Below, piece after piece: positions 1 to 5,357 of a DNA stretch of 5,357 nucleotides. Location of the stretch: assembly GCA_002701145.1 (NCBI GenBank), contig PAEE01000026.1, forward strand, positions 7,946 to 13,302, read 5' to 3'. This DNA is from Methanobacteriota archaeon (GTDB taxonomy: Archaea > Thermoplasmatota > Poseidoniia > Poseidoniales > Poseidoniaceae). The position numbers and the translations under genes are program-made. The first letter of the stretch is position 1. Each line of letters starts with the position of its first letter. Below the pieces are notes generated by a model, which was not told the DNA's origin, ran no database searches, and saw nothing but the letters and a program-made list of their open reading frames with translations.

Positions 1-1896
1 AATCTGTCCATACCTGCAGGCTCCGATGTCCAACAGCAAGTTTGGCAAGTCTGGTGGGAAGATGCAGGAGGCACTCAACTTGGAGAGATGGGTCGGATAA
101 CTTCAGACATTGCAATTACAGAGCAATATGGTGTTGACCTTTCATCAACAGTTCCGTTACTAGCAGGAACATTGCTGCCAGGTGAAAATACCAACATTCC
201 TTTCAAACTGCAAAACGCTGGAAACCGAGAAGCAGGATTTACAGTTACCTCTAACTTCCAAAGTGAAGGATGGGTTGCGTTTGTTACCGACTTGAACCAT
301 AGTATTGTTCAGATGCCTATGCCTCTAGTCAAAGGCGAAGAAGTTGAACTTCTTTTGAATGTCACAGCACCTTCTGATTCAACTCCGGGAGAAGTACCAT
401 TCTCACTTCGTGCAGTTTGTCCTTCATGTGGACAGTCATTGTTTGGAAATGATGTAATCTCCAAGAGAATAGAAGTTCCTGTTCTCAGAGAGTTATCTAT
501 GAATGCTGAAGAATTAGAAATTGTTGCACCTGCGAATGGTAATTCGAAAGTAGTGTATATCGATCTTCTCAATCTTGGAAATGATGACGAAGCTTATTCT
601 TTGGATTTAGTTCAATCCAATTGGAAACTTGAAGCATATCTTTCATCGGATGAAACTCCAGTTCTAGACGCATGGGATGGCGAAACAAGTATTGCTCTGA
701 ATCTACCAATGCCAGTTGGTTTAGCACCTGGCTTGTACACGGCAAGAATTACTGCAACAAGTATTGATGACCCAATGGTCAAAGAACAATTGACAATCAA
801 TGTCGATGTTACCGATACTGCTGCAGTTTGGGTTTCTGATGAAGATGCAGACCAATCCTACATTCCAGGGGATGTCGCTCAATCAATGCGCTTTGAAGTT
901 CGAAATGATGGAAACGAAGCGGATAGATTCACTATGACGATGGACCTTCCAGAAGGAATGAATGCAGACTTCTCTCAGTTAGTCGAAGGGGATATGACTC
1001 CAATTCTTGAACCTGGAGCGTCCTACAATGTGACAGTCACATTTACCTTTGATGAAGGTACAAATGGACAATTGATACTCAAGGTAATCGCAACCAGTGT
1101 CAATGATGCAGATGTATCAAGCAATGGCAAGTGCACATACAGAGTAGGTTCTCAGAATTGGTTGAGAATAATTTCAACCGAGTCAACTATCATCGATGAA
1201 GCACGTGAATATGAGGTCGTAGTACGAGTTAGAAATCAGTATACAGAGGGTCAATCTGTCTCAATGTCGGTCGATCAGCAAGGCACTAACCGTTGGTACA
1301 GCGCTTCTATCAAGAATACCGACAGAGACTTTTGGTTGGATGTTGAAGGCGAAAGAGAAATCACAGTAGTATTCGAAATACAAAGTTCCACTTTGAAAAA
1401 TCTAGATGAGGATTTCATCGAGACCCAAGTGACAATTTGGGCTATCTCTAATTCTGTCGAGGACGCAGCATCTCTAGAACTACCTGTGACTCTGAAGAGA
1501 ACATCTGGAAGTGGCGATGCTGCTGCATCTGGTGACTCTTCTTCCCTCGATTGGGTCGGAATCGGTATTTGGATTATTGGTGCAGCATTGATCATCTCTC
1601 TTCTCGGAGTATTGTTCATGGTAGTAACAAACGTAGAAGAAGAGGAGAAGCAGACTTGGGCAGAAGATGGCTATGAAGACAATTTGTCTGCCACATATGG
1701 AGCGGTTGCGGCGGCTCCAACAATTGGTGGCATGGATTTGCAAAATCCTCCTCCAAGTGAAGTACAAGTCCCTCAATTTTCACCACCTGCTGAAGTTTCA
1801 ACAGGCCCGCCTGTGCCCGCAGCAGGCCTTCCAGACGGCTGGACTATGGAGCAATGGGGACATTACGGTCAGCAGTGGTTGGACAATCAGCAGTGA
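1..1896 (+). CDS. Membrane-anchored surface protein with NEW3/CARDB-like beta-sandwich repeats (5'-truncated by window)
   Basis: The frame is open from base 1 to the TGA at 1894-1896 (631 residues visible). The ATG at 88 is internal: in-frame coding upstream of it (N-L-S-I-P-A-G-S...) resembles the end of a preceding repeat, so the true start is outside the window. About four repeats of roughly 110 residues are visible, near nt 160-490, 493-822, 823-1155 and 1156-1497. They resemble NEW3/CARDB-type Ig-like domains, with recurring 'N-x-G-N' turns (QNAGNREAGF, LNLGNDDEAYS, RNDGNEADRF); in the fourth repeat the turn is degenerate (RNQYTEGQS). A Gly/Ser/Ala-rich linker leads to one hydrophobic helix of about 25 residues (nt 1552-1626), then an acidic stretch (E-E-E-E-K), a Pro-rich segment and the tail motif GWTMEQWGHYGQQWL. 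The layout implies a large extracellular part, a single C-terminal membrane anchor and an 89-residue cytoplasmic tail. A lone C-P-S-C pair sits at nt 418-429. The ligand and function are unknown; adhesion or cell-envelope structure is only inference from the repeats. Confidence 0.85.
   Translation, partial: NLSIPAGSDVQQQVWQVWWEDAGGTQLGEMGRITSDIAITEQYGVDLSSTVPLLAGTLLPGENTNIPFKLQNAGNREAGFTVTSNFQSEGWVAFVTDLNHSIVQMPMPLVKGEEVELLLNVTAPSDSTPGEVPFSLRAVCPSCGQSLFGNDVISKRIEVPVLRELSMNAEELEIVAPANGNSKVVYIDLLNLGNDDEAYSLDLVQSNWKLEAYLSSDETPVLDAWDGETSIALNLPMPVGLAPGLYTARITATSIDDPMVKEQLTINVDVTDTAAVWVSDEDADQSYIPGDVAQSMRFEVRNDGNEADRFTMTMDLPEGMNADFSQLVEGDMTPILEPGASYNVTVTFTFDEGTNGQLILKVIATSVNDADVSSNGKCTYRVGSQNWLRIISTESTIIDEAREYEVVVRVRNQYTEGQSVSMSVDQQGTNRWYSASIKNTDRDFWLDVEGEREITVVFEIQSSTLKNLDEDFIETQVTIWAISNSVEDAASLELPVTLKRTSGSGDAAASGDSSSLDWVGIGIWIIGAALIISLLGVLFMVVTNVEEEEKQTWAEDGYEDNLSATYGAVAAAPTIGGMDLQNPPPSEVQVPQFSPPAEVSTGPPVPAAGLPDGWTMEQWGHYGQQWLDNQQ
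1552..1626 (+). other. C-terminal transmembrane helix of the surface protein
   Basis: About 25 mostly hydrophobic residues (W-V-G-I-G-I-W-I-I-G-A-A-L-I-I-S-L-L-G-V ...) run without a charged residue. They are preceded by a small-residue, Ser/Gly/Ala-rich linker and followed by T-N-V-E-E-E-E-K. Because the Ig-like repeats lie on the N-terminal side, I infer that they are outside and the following tail inside. The flanking charges do not follow a strong positive-inside pattern, so topology is inferred rather than shown. Confidence 0.85.
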
Positions 1897-1959
1897 TTTT
1901 TCTCCGACGATGGGTTGAAGTCATACCCCTCGTGCCGGTGAATTGCAGAGGTTTTGCAT
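1897..1959 (+). other. Short intergenic region before the thermosome gene
   Basis: These 63 bases separate the surface-protein stop codon from the chaperonin start. A run of five T residues (1897-1901) directly follows the stop. Oligo-T tracts can terminate transcription in archaea, but this one is short. No convincing TATA box or BRE element is visible, so a thermosome promoter either lies inside the upstream gene, is degenerate, or the two genes share a transcript. Confidence 0.5.
1948..1952 (+). promoter_or_regulatory. Shine-Dalgarno site deciding the thermosome start
   Basis: GAGGT matches the core complementary to the 3' end of 16S rRNA and ends 7 bases before the ATG at 1960. A TTG two codons upstream (1954) would leave almost no spacing from this site, so the ATG is preferred. 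Confidence 0.7.
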
Positions 1960-3582
1960 ATGTATGGAAATGGACAAGCACCAATCTTCATCCTTAAGGA
2001 AGGAGTTCAAAGAACCCGTGGCCGTAGCGCCCAGTCTAACAACATCGCAGCAGCTAAAGCGGTAGCAGATGCGGTTAGGAGTACTCTAGGTCCTAAAGGA
2101 ATGGACAAGATGTTAGTTGACAGTATGGGTGATGTTGTAATCACTAATGATGGTGCTACAATCCTCAAAGAAATGGATATAGAACATCCTGCTGCTAAGA
2201 TGATTATCGAAGTTGCGAAGACTCAAGAGCAACACTGCTATGATGGTACAACTTCAGCGGTCGTTCTTTCTGGTGAATTATTGAAGAGGTCCGAAGATTT
2301 GATCGAACAAAATGTACATCCTACAGTAATCTGTGAAGGATTCCGTCTTGCTGCAGAAAAAGCAGTAGGTTGCCTCGAATCTCACGGCATTTCAACAGAA
2401 AACGACGACAAAGTGCTTATGGAGGTTGCAAAGACTTCCCTTACTGGAAAATCAGCAGGAGCGGTAAAGTCCTTCTTAGCAGACATTTGTGTAAGAGCAG
2501 TTAATTCAGTTGGTACTATTGAAGATGGAGAGAGAATGGTCGATCTATCTGATATTAAGGTCGAAAAGAGACAAGGTGGCTCAATCAAAGACAGTACCTT
2601 AGTCGACGGTATTATCCTAGACAAAGAGCGTGTCCACGCAGGTATGCCTCGCTCAATCACAGGGGCAAAAATTGCTCTAATCAACAGCGCAATCGAAGTT
2701 AAGAAAACAGAAGTTGATGCTAAGATTCAGATTACTGACCCCTCGATGCTTGCTTCTTTCTTAGAGGAAGAGGAGAATTACATCAGAGGTTTAGTTGACA
2801 AAATCAACGCAAGTGGAGCGAATGTAGTCGTCTGCCAGAAAGGTATTGATGACCTCGCTCAACATTACATGTCCAAGGTTGGTATTTTCGCAATACGCCG
2901 TGCTAAAAAGAGCGACATGGAAGCGCTTTCAAAGGCAACAGGCGGTCGTGTAGTTACAACTATTGACGATTTGACTTCAGAAGACTTAGGCGCAGCAGCA
3001 AAGGTGGAAGAGCGAAAGATTGGAGAGTCAGATATGACTTTCTTGACAGGATGTCCTGAGGCAAAATCAGTATCGGTTCTTCTTCGTGGCGGAACAGAGC
3101 ACGTTGTCGATGAAATTCGTCGTGCTTTTGATGATGCGGTTGGAGTAGTTTCTGTGGCCTGGGAAGATGGAGCGGTTCTTACTGGTGGAGGAAGTGTTCT
3201 AGCAGCCCTTTCTCGTGACTTGAGAGCTTATGCTGAATCTATTGGCGGCCGTGAGCAAATGGCAATTGAAGCATTTGCGAGTGCTTTGGAAATTATTCCA
3301 AGAACTTTAGCAGAAAATGCAGGACTGGACCCGGTTACAACAATTATCGAGTTGAGGAAATCCCATGCAGATGGTAATGCATTTTCAGGAATCAATGTAG
3401 AAGAGGGCGGCGTTATGGATATGCGTGCAGCCAATGTCTTGGAGCCTCAGCGTGTTGTAGAGCAGGCGATTCAATCGGCTACAGAAACAGCAATCATGAT
3501 TCTTCGTATAGATGACGTCATTTCGTCCAAGAGTGTTTCCGGTGGAGACATGATGGGTGGAATGGACGATTTCCATATGTGA
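1960..3582 (+). CDS. Thermosome subunit (group II chaperonin, TCP-1/Cpn60 family)
   Basis: This encodes an ATP-dependent group II chaperonin subunit that would assemble into a double-ring, lidded folding chamber in the cytoplasm. The ATG start gives 540 residues, normal for archaeal thermosomes, and the N-terminus ([12 protein letters not shown]) is the family pattern. Equatorial motifs are LGPKGMDK (43-50), NDGATIL (63-69) and YDGTTS (94-99, normally GDGTT), with D95 retained. The apical/helical-protrusion region (about 210-360) contains [19 protein letters not shown] and [12 protein letters not shown]392, in F-D-D-A-V, matches the catalytic aspartate position. GGG is at 409-411 and [12 protein letters not shown] at 447-458; the C-terminus is a short Gly/Met tail ([13 protein letters not shown], 528-540). 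Two oddities stand out: Y94 replaces the first Gly of GDGTT, and the residues after GGG (S-V-L-A) lack the glutamate common in thermosomes (GGGAxE). The subunit type (alpha, beta or sole homomer) cannot be assigned from this window. The family call is essentially certain. Confidence 0.98.
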   Translation: MYGNGQAPIFILKEGVQRTRGRSAQSNNIAAAKAVADAVRSTLGPKGMDKMLVDSMGDVVITNDGATILKEMDIEHPAAKMIIEVAKTQEQHCYDGTTSAVVLSGELLKRSEDLIEQNVHPTVICEGFRLAAEKAVGCLESHGISTENDDKVLMEVAKTSLTGKSAGAVKSFLADICVRAVNSVGTIEDGERMVDLSDIKVEKRQGGSIKDSTLVDGIILDKERVHAGMPRSITGAKIALINSAIEVKKTEVDAKIQITDPSMLASFLEEEENYIRGLVDKINASGANVVVCQKGIDDLAQHYMSKVGIFAIRRAKKSDMEALSKATGGRVVTTIDDLTSEDLGAAAKVEERKIGESDMTFLTGCPEAKSVSVLLRGGTEHVVDEIRRAFDDAVGVVSVAWEDGAVLTGGGSVLAALSRDLRAYAESIGGREQMAIEAFASALEIIPRTLAENAGLDPVTTIIELRKSHADGNAFSGINVEEGGVMDMRAANVLEPQRVVEQAIQSATETAIMILRIDDVISSKSVSGGDMMGGMDDFHM

Positions 3583-3608
3583 TATTGCGGCTCAATGTAA
3601 TATCATAT
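3577..3608 (+). terminator. Hairpin overlapping the thermosome stop codon
   Basis: A 10-bp stem is formed by 3577-3586 (ATGTGATATT) and 3599-3608 (AATATCATAT) with one G-U wobble and a 12-base loop. The 5' arm contains the TGA stop. It is AT-rich and has no T-tract after it, so it is better read as a 3'-end processing or stability element, or the first half of a tandem structure with the GC hairpin just downstream, than as a proven terminator. Confidence 0.35.
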
Positions 3609-3611
3609 TGA

Positions 3612-3631
3612 CCTCTCCCTTTAGGGAGAGG
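3612..3631 (+). terminator. Perfect GC-rich hairpin downstream of the thermosome gene
   Basis: CCTCTCCC (3612-3619) and GGGAGAGG (3624-3631) form a perfect 8-bp stem around a TTTA loop, 29 bases past the stop codon. The stability and position fit an RNA 3'-end structure between two transcription units. No U-run follows (the next bases are CAAGGAACC), so a bacterial-style intrinsic terminator is not supported; transcript-end stabilisation is an alternative. Confidence 0.45.
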
Positions 3632-3667
3632 CAAGGAACCTTCAAAGACTACACCCTAGTCGTATGT

Positions 3668-3686
3668 ATTGCTCAGTATGAGCAAT
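3668..3686. promoter_or_regulatory. Perfect interrupted palindrome upstream of the redox gene (candidate operator or 5'UTR hairpin)
   Basis: ATTGCTCA (3668-3675), spacer GTA, and TGAGCAAT (3679-3686) are exact reverse complements. The element ends 10 bases before the preferred ATG (3697) and directly abuts the candidate ribosome-binding site GGGTGA. The symmetry and length suit a dimeric winged-helix regulator. Transcribed, it would form an 8-bp, 3-base-loop hairpin next to the ribosome site. Either reading implies control of the downstream gene; neither is proven. Confidence 0.5.
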
Positions 3687-3692
3687 GGGTGA
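3687..3692 (+). promoter_or_regulatory. Candidate Shine-Dalgarno for the ferredoxin-flavodoxin fusion gene
   Basis: GGGTGA contains GGTGA, part of the GGAGGTGA complement of the archaeal 16S 3' end, and lies 4 bases before the ATG at 3697. The spacing is somewhat short. The alternative in-frame ATG at 3685 overlaps the palindrome and has no such site in front of it, which favours 3697. Confidence 0.45.
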
Positions 3693-3696
3693 ACTC

Positions 3697-3951
3697 ATGC
3701 CAACCGTCGCAAAGGTCTGGATCGAGGAAGACTGTATCACATGCGATGCATGTGAGGATATTTTACCCGAAGTTTTTGAGGTAACTGACGATACAAGTCA
3801 GATAAAACCAGAGGTTCGTGAAGACGGCTCTTTCGACCGTAATATTGGGTTTTCATCAATCAAAGCTGAATTCCGTATAGAGTATTCAGAACTCATCGAG
3901 GAAGCAGCAGATGCTTGTCCTGTTGAAATTATCAAATTTGAATATGAGGGC
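3697..3951 (+). other. Ferredoxin domain (one [4Fe-4S] cluster)
   Basis: C13, C16, C19 and C74 give the C-x2-C-x2-C ... C-P pattern of single-cluster ferredoxins, with P-E-V-F after the third Cys and A-C-P-V-E-I-I at the closing one. All four ligands are cysteine, so a [4Fe-4S] rather than a [3Fe-4S] centre is expected. The 54 residues between C19 and C74 are more than in the compact Pyrococcus-type ferredoxins, because of an inserted segment at about 40-65. Confidence 0.85.
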
Positions 3952-5357
3952 ACAGCCGCCGAAGAAGTCAAGGAAGAAATCACTCCAGTTGCAGCAGAAG
4001 TAGTTGCTGTACCTGTTGCAGTTGCTGACGCTGGCACGGATGATGGAGTTCTGGCATCAGTTCTATCCGGCGACCGTGGACTTGCAGTATTCTTCGGTTC
4101 TCAAACTGGTAATGCGGCAGGATTGGCTGAAAAGACAGTCAAGAGAGCGGCAGCATATGGCTTGGAAGGAAAAGTAATCGATATGGATGGTTATGATGAA
4201 GCAAACTTCGCCTCTCACAAGAGAATTTTGATTATCACTTCAACATGGGGTGAAGGTGAGATGCCTGATAATGCAGAAGCGCTTTGGAATGCGACAAGCA
4301 GTACAAATCCTGCACTTTCTGGTGTCCATTATTCTGTTTGCGCTATTGGAGACTCATCATATGATGAGTTCTGTAAAGCAGGAGAAGATTGGGATCAGAA
4401 GTTTGCAGCCCTTGGCGCCACATCAATTTTGGAATTGAAGATGTGCGATGTTGATTTCGATGAACCTTGGGAACAGTGGGTTTCCGAAGTTCTACCAAGA
4501 ATCGCTTGTGTTGATACGAATGGAGTGTTCCATGAAGAACTAGTAGATGCAATGATTGCCTATGGTTCTGGTGAAGAAGAAGATGAATCAGATGGCGATT
4601 TCACTCCTGCAAATATTGTCCAATTAGATATTTCAGTAACTATGCGCATTTTCCGCTATGACCCAATTCAGGCTCAATCAGGATATGATACGCTAGCCGT
4701 GGCATTACCTGGGCATGCAACTGTCGAAGACGCTCTAGTTTCTGTAAAGAGAGAGTTTGATGGCTCACTAACATTCAGAAGCGGAGGCGTTGCAGGACAA
4801 AACCCACTTACTGGTCTAAAGGTAAATGGCAGAATTGTGCCTGCTGATACAACAAGAATTTGTGATTTAGTTGGAGATGGAGATACCTTAACTCTTGAGC
4901 CATTACCTGGATATGAAGTTGTCAAAGACTTGATGGTTTCTTACGACCGATTCGATGAAGCACGTTCAGAATCTAAACCTTGGATGAATGCAGACCCTCG
5001 TCAAGGTGAGAGGCTCGCTAGTGGCTCTCCTATGGGAGTAATGTCATCGGCTGACGCAACTCACTTACACACATTAGCAGATGTTGGCTCTTTACAATTA
5101 GTGAATGCTATGTCTGACACCTATGATGTCGATGAGGCATATTCGGGACCAGGTATCGCTCTTCAGCGGTGGGTAAGAAGCCAAGACCCTCGCTCAGGAA
5201 GCACTCATGTTAAGCAAATGTTTGAATTGATGCAAGGCAAAGGCGGAGTATGGAATGAAGCAGATATCTCCTCAATTCATCGTCATGGTATCGATGGGGC
5301 TCAGGCTGCTGATTCACTCTATTCTGCTAGAGCACGTCTACTAGCCGAGTACAAATT
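3697..5357 (+). CDS. Ferredoxin / CysJ-type flavodoxin / cysteine-free SdhB-like fusion protein (3'-truncated by window)
   Basis: The frame is open from ATG 3697 to the window edge (553 codons, no stop seen). Residues 1-85 are a single-cluster ferredoxin: C13-x2-C16-x2-C19 followed by D-I-L-P-E-V-F, and C74-P. An Ala/Val/Glu-rich linker (85-125) leads to a flavodoxin domain (about 127-270). Its FMN loops are FFGSQTGNAAGLAEK (132-146), STWGEGEMPDNA (182-193) and AIGDSSYDEFCKAG (216-229); the last is very close to the sulfite reductase flavoprotein CysJ. After an acidic linker (290-300), residues about 310-553 follow the SdhB/FrdB framework: RIFRYDP (317-323), DGSLTFR (355-361), VNGR (376-379), EPLPGYEVVKDL (401-412), YSGPG (482-486), GGVW (516-519), GID (531-533). 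The cluster cysteines of that family are absent. Expected role is cytoplasmic electron transfer from the 4Fe-4S centre to FMN; acceptor and pathway are unknown. No NADPH/FAD reductase domain is visible. An alternative start is 3685 (four residues longer). Confidence 0.85.
   Translation, partial: MPTVAKVWIEEDCITCDACEDILPEVFEVTDDTSQIKPEVREDGSFDRNIGFSSIKAEFRIEYSELIEEAADACPVEIIKFEYEGTAAEEVKEEITPVAAEVVAVPVAVADAGTDDGVLASVLSGDRGLAVFFGSQTGNAAGLAEKTVKRAAAYGLEGKVIDMDGYDEANFASHKRILIITSTWGEGEMPDNAEALWNATSSTNPALSGVHYSVCAIGDSSYDEFCKAGEDWDQKFAALGATSILELKMCDVDFDEPWEQWVSEVLPRIACVDTNGVFHEELVDAMIAYGSGEEEDESDGDFTPANIVQLDISVTMRIFRYDPIQAQSGYDTLAVALPGHATVEDALVSVKREFDGSLTFRSGGVAGQNPLTGLKVNGRIVPADTTRICDLVGDGDTLTLEPLPGYEVVKDLMVSYDRFDEARSESKPWMNADPRQGERLASGSPMGVMSSADATHLHTLADVGSLQLVNAMSDTYDVDEAYSGPGIALQRWVRSQDPRSGSTHVKQMFELMQGKGGVWNEADISSIHRHGIDGAQAADSLYSARARLLAEYK
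4075..4512 (+). other. CysJ-like flavodoxin (FMN) domain
   Basis: The phosphate-binding loop G-S-Q-T-G-N-A (134-140), the S-T-W-G-E-G-E-M-P-D-N-A loop (182-193) and the G-D-S-S-Y-D-E-F-C-K-A-G-E-D-W-D segment (218-233) are the three FMN-contacting elements of diflavin-reductase flavodoxins. The P-loop pattern and the third element are closer to CysJ and cytochrome P450 reductase than to small free flavodoxins. In those enzymes this domain receives electrons from a FAD domain on the same chain; here the N-terminal ferredoxin is the visible donor candidate. Confidence 0.9.
4624..5357 (+). other. Degenerate SdhB/FrdB-like region lacking Fe-S ligands
   Basis: Residues 310-418 match the N-terminal [2Fe-2S] domain of succinate dehydrogenase/fumarate reductase iron-sulfur subunits. 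Residues about 425-553 match the C-terminal domain that normally binds [4Fe-4S] and [3Fe-4S]. Against the SdhB pattern C-x4-C-x2-C-x11-C, an ungapped alignment from F360 puts G364, N369, T372 and D384 at the cysteine positions. In the second domain, the segments just before Y-S-G-P (about 455-475) and between G-V-W and G-I-D (520-530) hold no cysteine, and the latter is about 3 residues shorter than in E. coli SdhB. Only C389 remains in the whole region. The fold call rests on remembered family consensus, not a computed alignment. Confidence 0.65.

Noticed and set aside
88..90. ATG at 88 as the start of the surface-protein gene
   Set aside because: The frame is open to base 1, the upstream codons continue the repeat-like protein sequence, no signal peptide follows this Met, and no ribosome site precedes it.
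1275..1801. Several minus-strand and alternate-frame open frames over the surface-protein 3' end (including + 1667-1918)
   Set aside because: They are shadows of a real gene, with composition unlike a protein family and no ribosome sites.
1954..1956. TTG start for the thermosome, two codons upstream
   Set aside because: It leaves only about 2 bases after the GAGGT site; the ATG at 1960 has better spacing and fits the family N-terminus.
3599..3609. AATATCATATT as a TATA box for the fusion gene
   Set aside because: It is a poor match to the archaeal consensus and is explained by the hairpin arm; it would imply a leader of about 65-70 bases. Possible but not supportable.
3634..3643. AAGGAACCTT-like short inverted repeat as a regulatory site
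   Set aside because: Only 4 paired bases with a 2-base gap; this is expected by chance.
3685..3687. Upstream in-frame ATG for the fusion gene
   Set aside because: It sits on the palindrome edge with no ribosome-binding match before it; it cannot be excluded but 3697 is better supported.
3557..3784. 75-aa + strand frame bridging the thermosome end and the fusion gene start
   Set aside because: It overlaps two well-supported genes in another frame, runs through the hairpins, and has no recognisable protein features.
3798..4037. Minus-strand 79-aa frame rich in Ala/Thr/Ser
   Set aside because: It is antisense to the ferredoxin domain and Ala/Val linker; its low complexity is the mirror of that linker.

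Overview
The window looks like a piece of a planktonic marine euryarchaeal genome, most likely Marine Group II (Poseidoniales) or a close relative. The evidence is a group II chaperonin (thermosome) subunit, which makes the source archaeal. Upstream of it lies a large, membrane-anchored, beta-sandwich-repeat protein whose cytoplasmic tail ends in a W-T-x-E-Q-W-x-x-Y-G-Q-Q-W-L motif that I associate with that group. Base composition is moderately AT-rich and all three genes lie on the + strand. The taxonomic call is inference and was not tested by a search.

Layout: (1) Positions 1-1896 hold the 3' part of a long secreted or surface protein gene. The reading frame is open from the first base, so the true start lies upstream. 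It has about four NEW3/CARDB-like beta-sandwich repeats, one C-terminal transmembrane helix and a short cytoplasmic tail. (2) A 63-bp gap is followed by a full-length thermosome gene (1960-3582). It starts at an ATG behind a good Shine-Dalgarno match and carries the expected equatorial, intermediate and apical motifs, with an unusual change (G to Y) in the nucleotide-binding GDGTT loop. (3) A 114-bp intergenic region (3583-3696) is rich in secondary structure. One hairpin overlaps the thermosome stop codon, a perfect GC-rich hairpin follows, and a perfect 8+3+8 palindrome lies just upstream of the next gene. (4) From 3697 to the end of the window (5357) runs a long open frame, truncated by the window edge. 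It encodes a multidomain redox protein: an N-terminal single-cluster ferredoxin, a CysJ-type flavodoxin, and a region with the fold signature of the succinate dehydrogenase/fumarate reductase iron-sulfur subunit (SdhB/FrdB).

The last gene is the most unusual item. In its SdhB-like region the sequence framework is retained (R-Y-D-P, D-G-x-L-T-F-R, V-N-G-R, E-P-L-P-G, V-K-D-L, G-P, G-V-W, G-I-D), but the positions that normally hold the cysteines for all three Fe-S clusters are other residues. It appears to be a cluster-free SdhB scaffold fused behind an intact ferredoxin-flavodoxin electron-transfer module. I know of no described protein with this architecture. A working idea is that the degenerate SdhB part is a docking or structural module that presents the ferredoxin/FMN module to a partner.

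The three genes show no obvious joint pathway. They are co-directional but separated by gaps, and the structured 3583-3696 region suggests the redox gene is a separate transcription or regulation unit from the thermosome.
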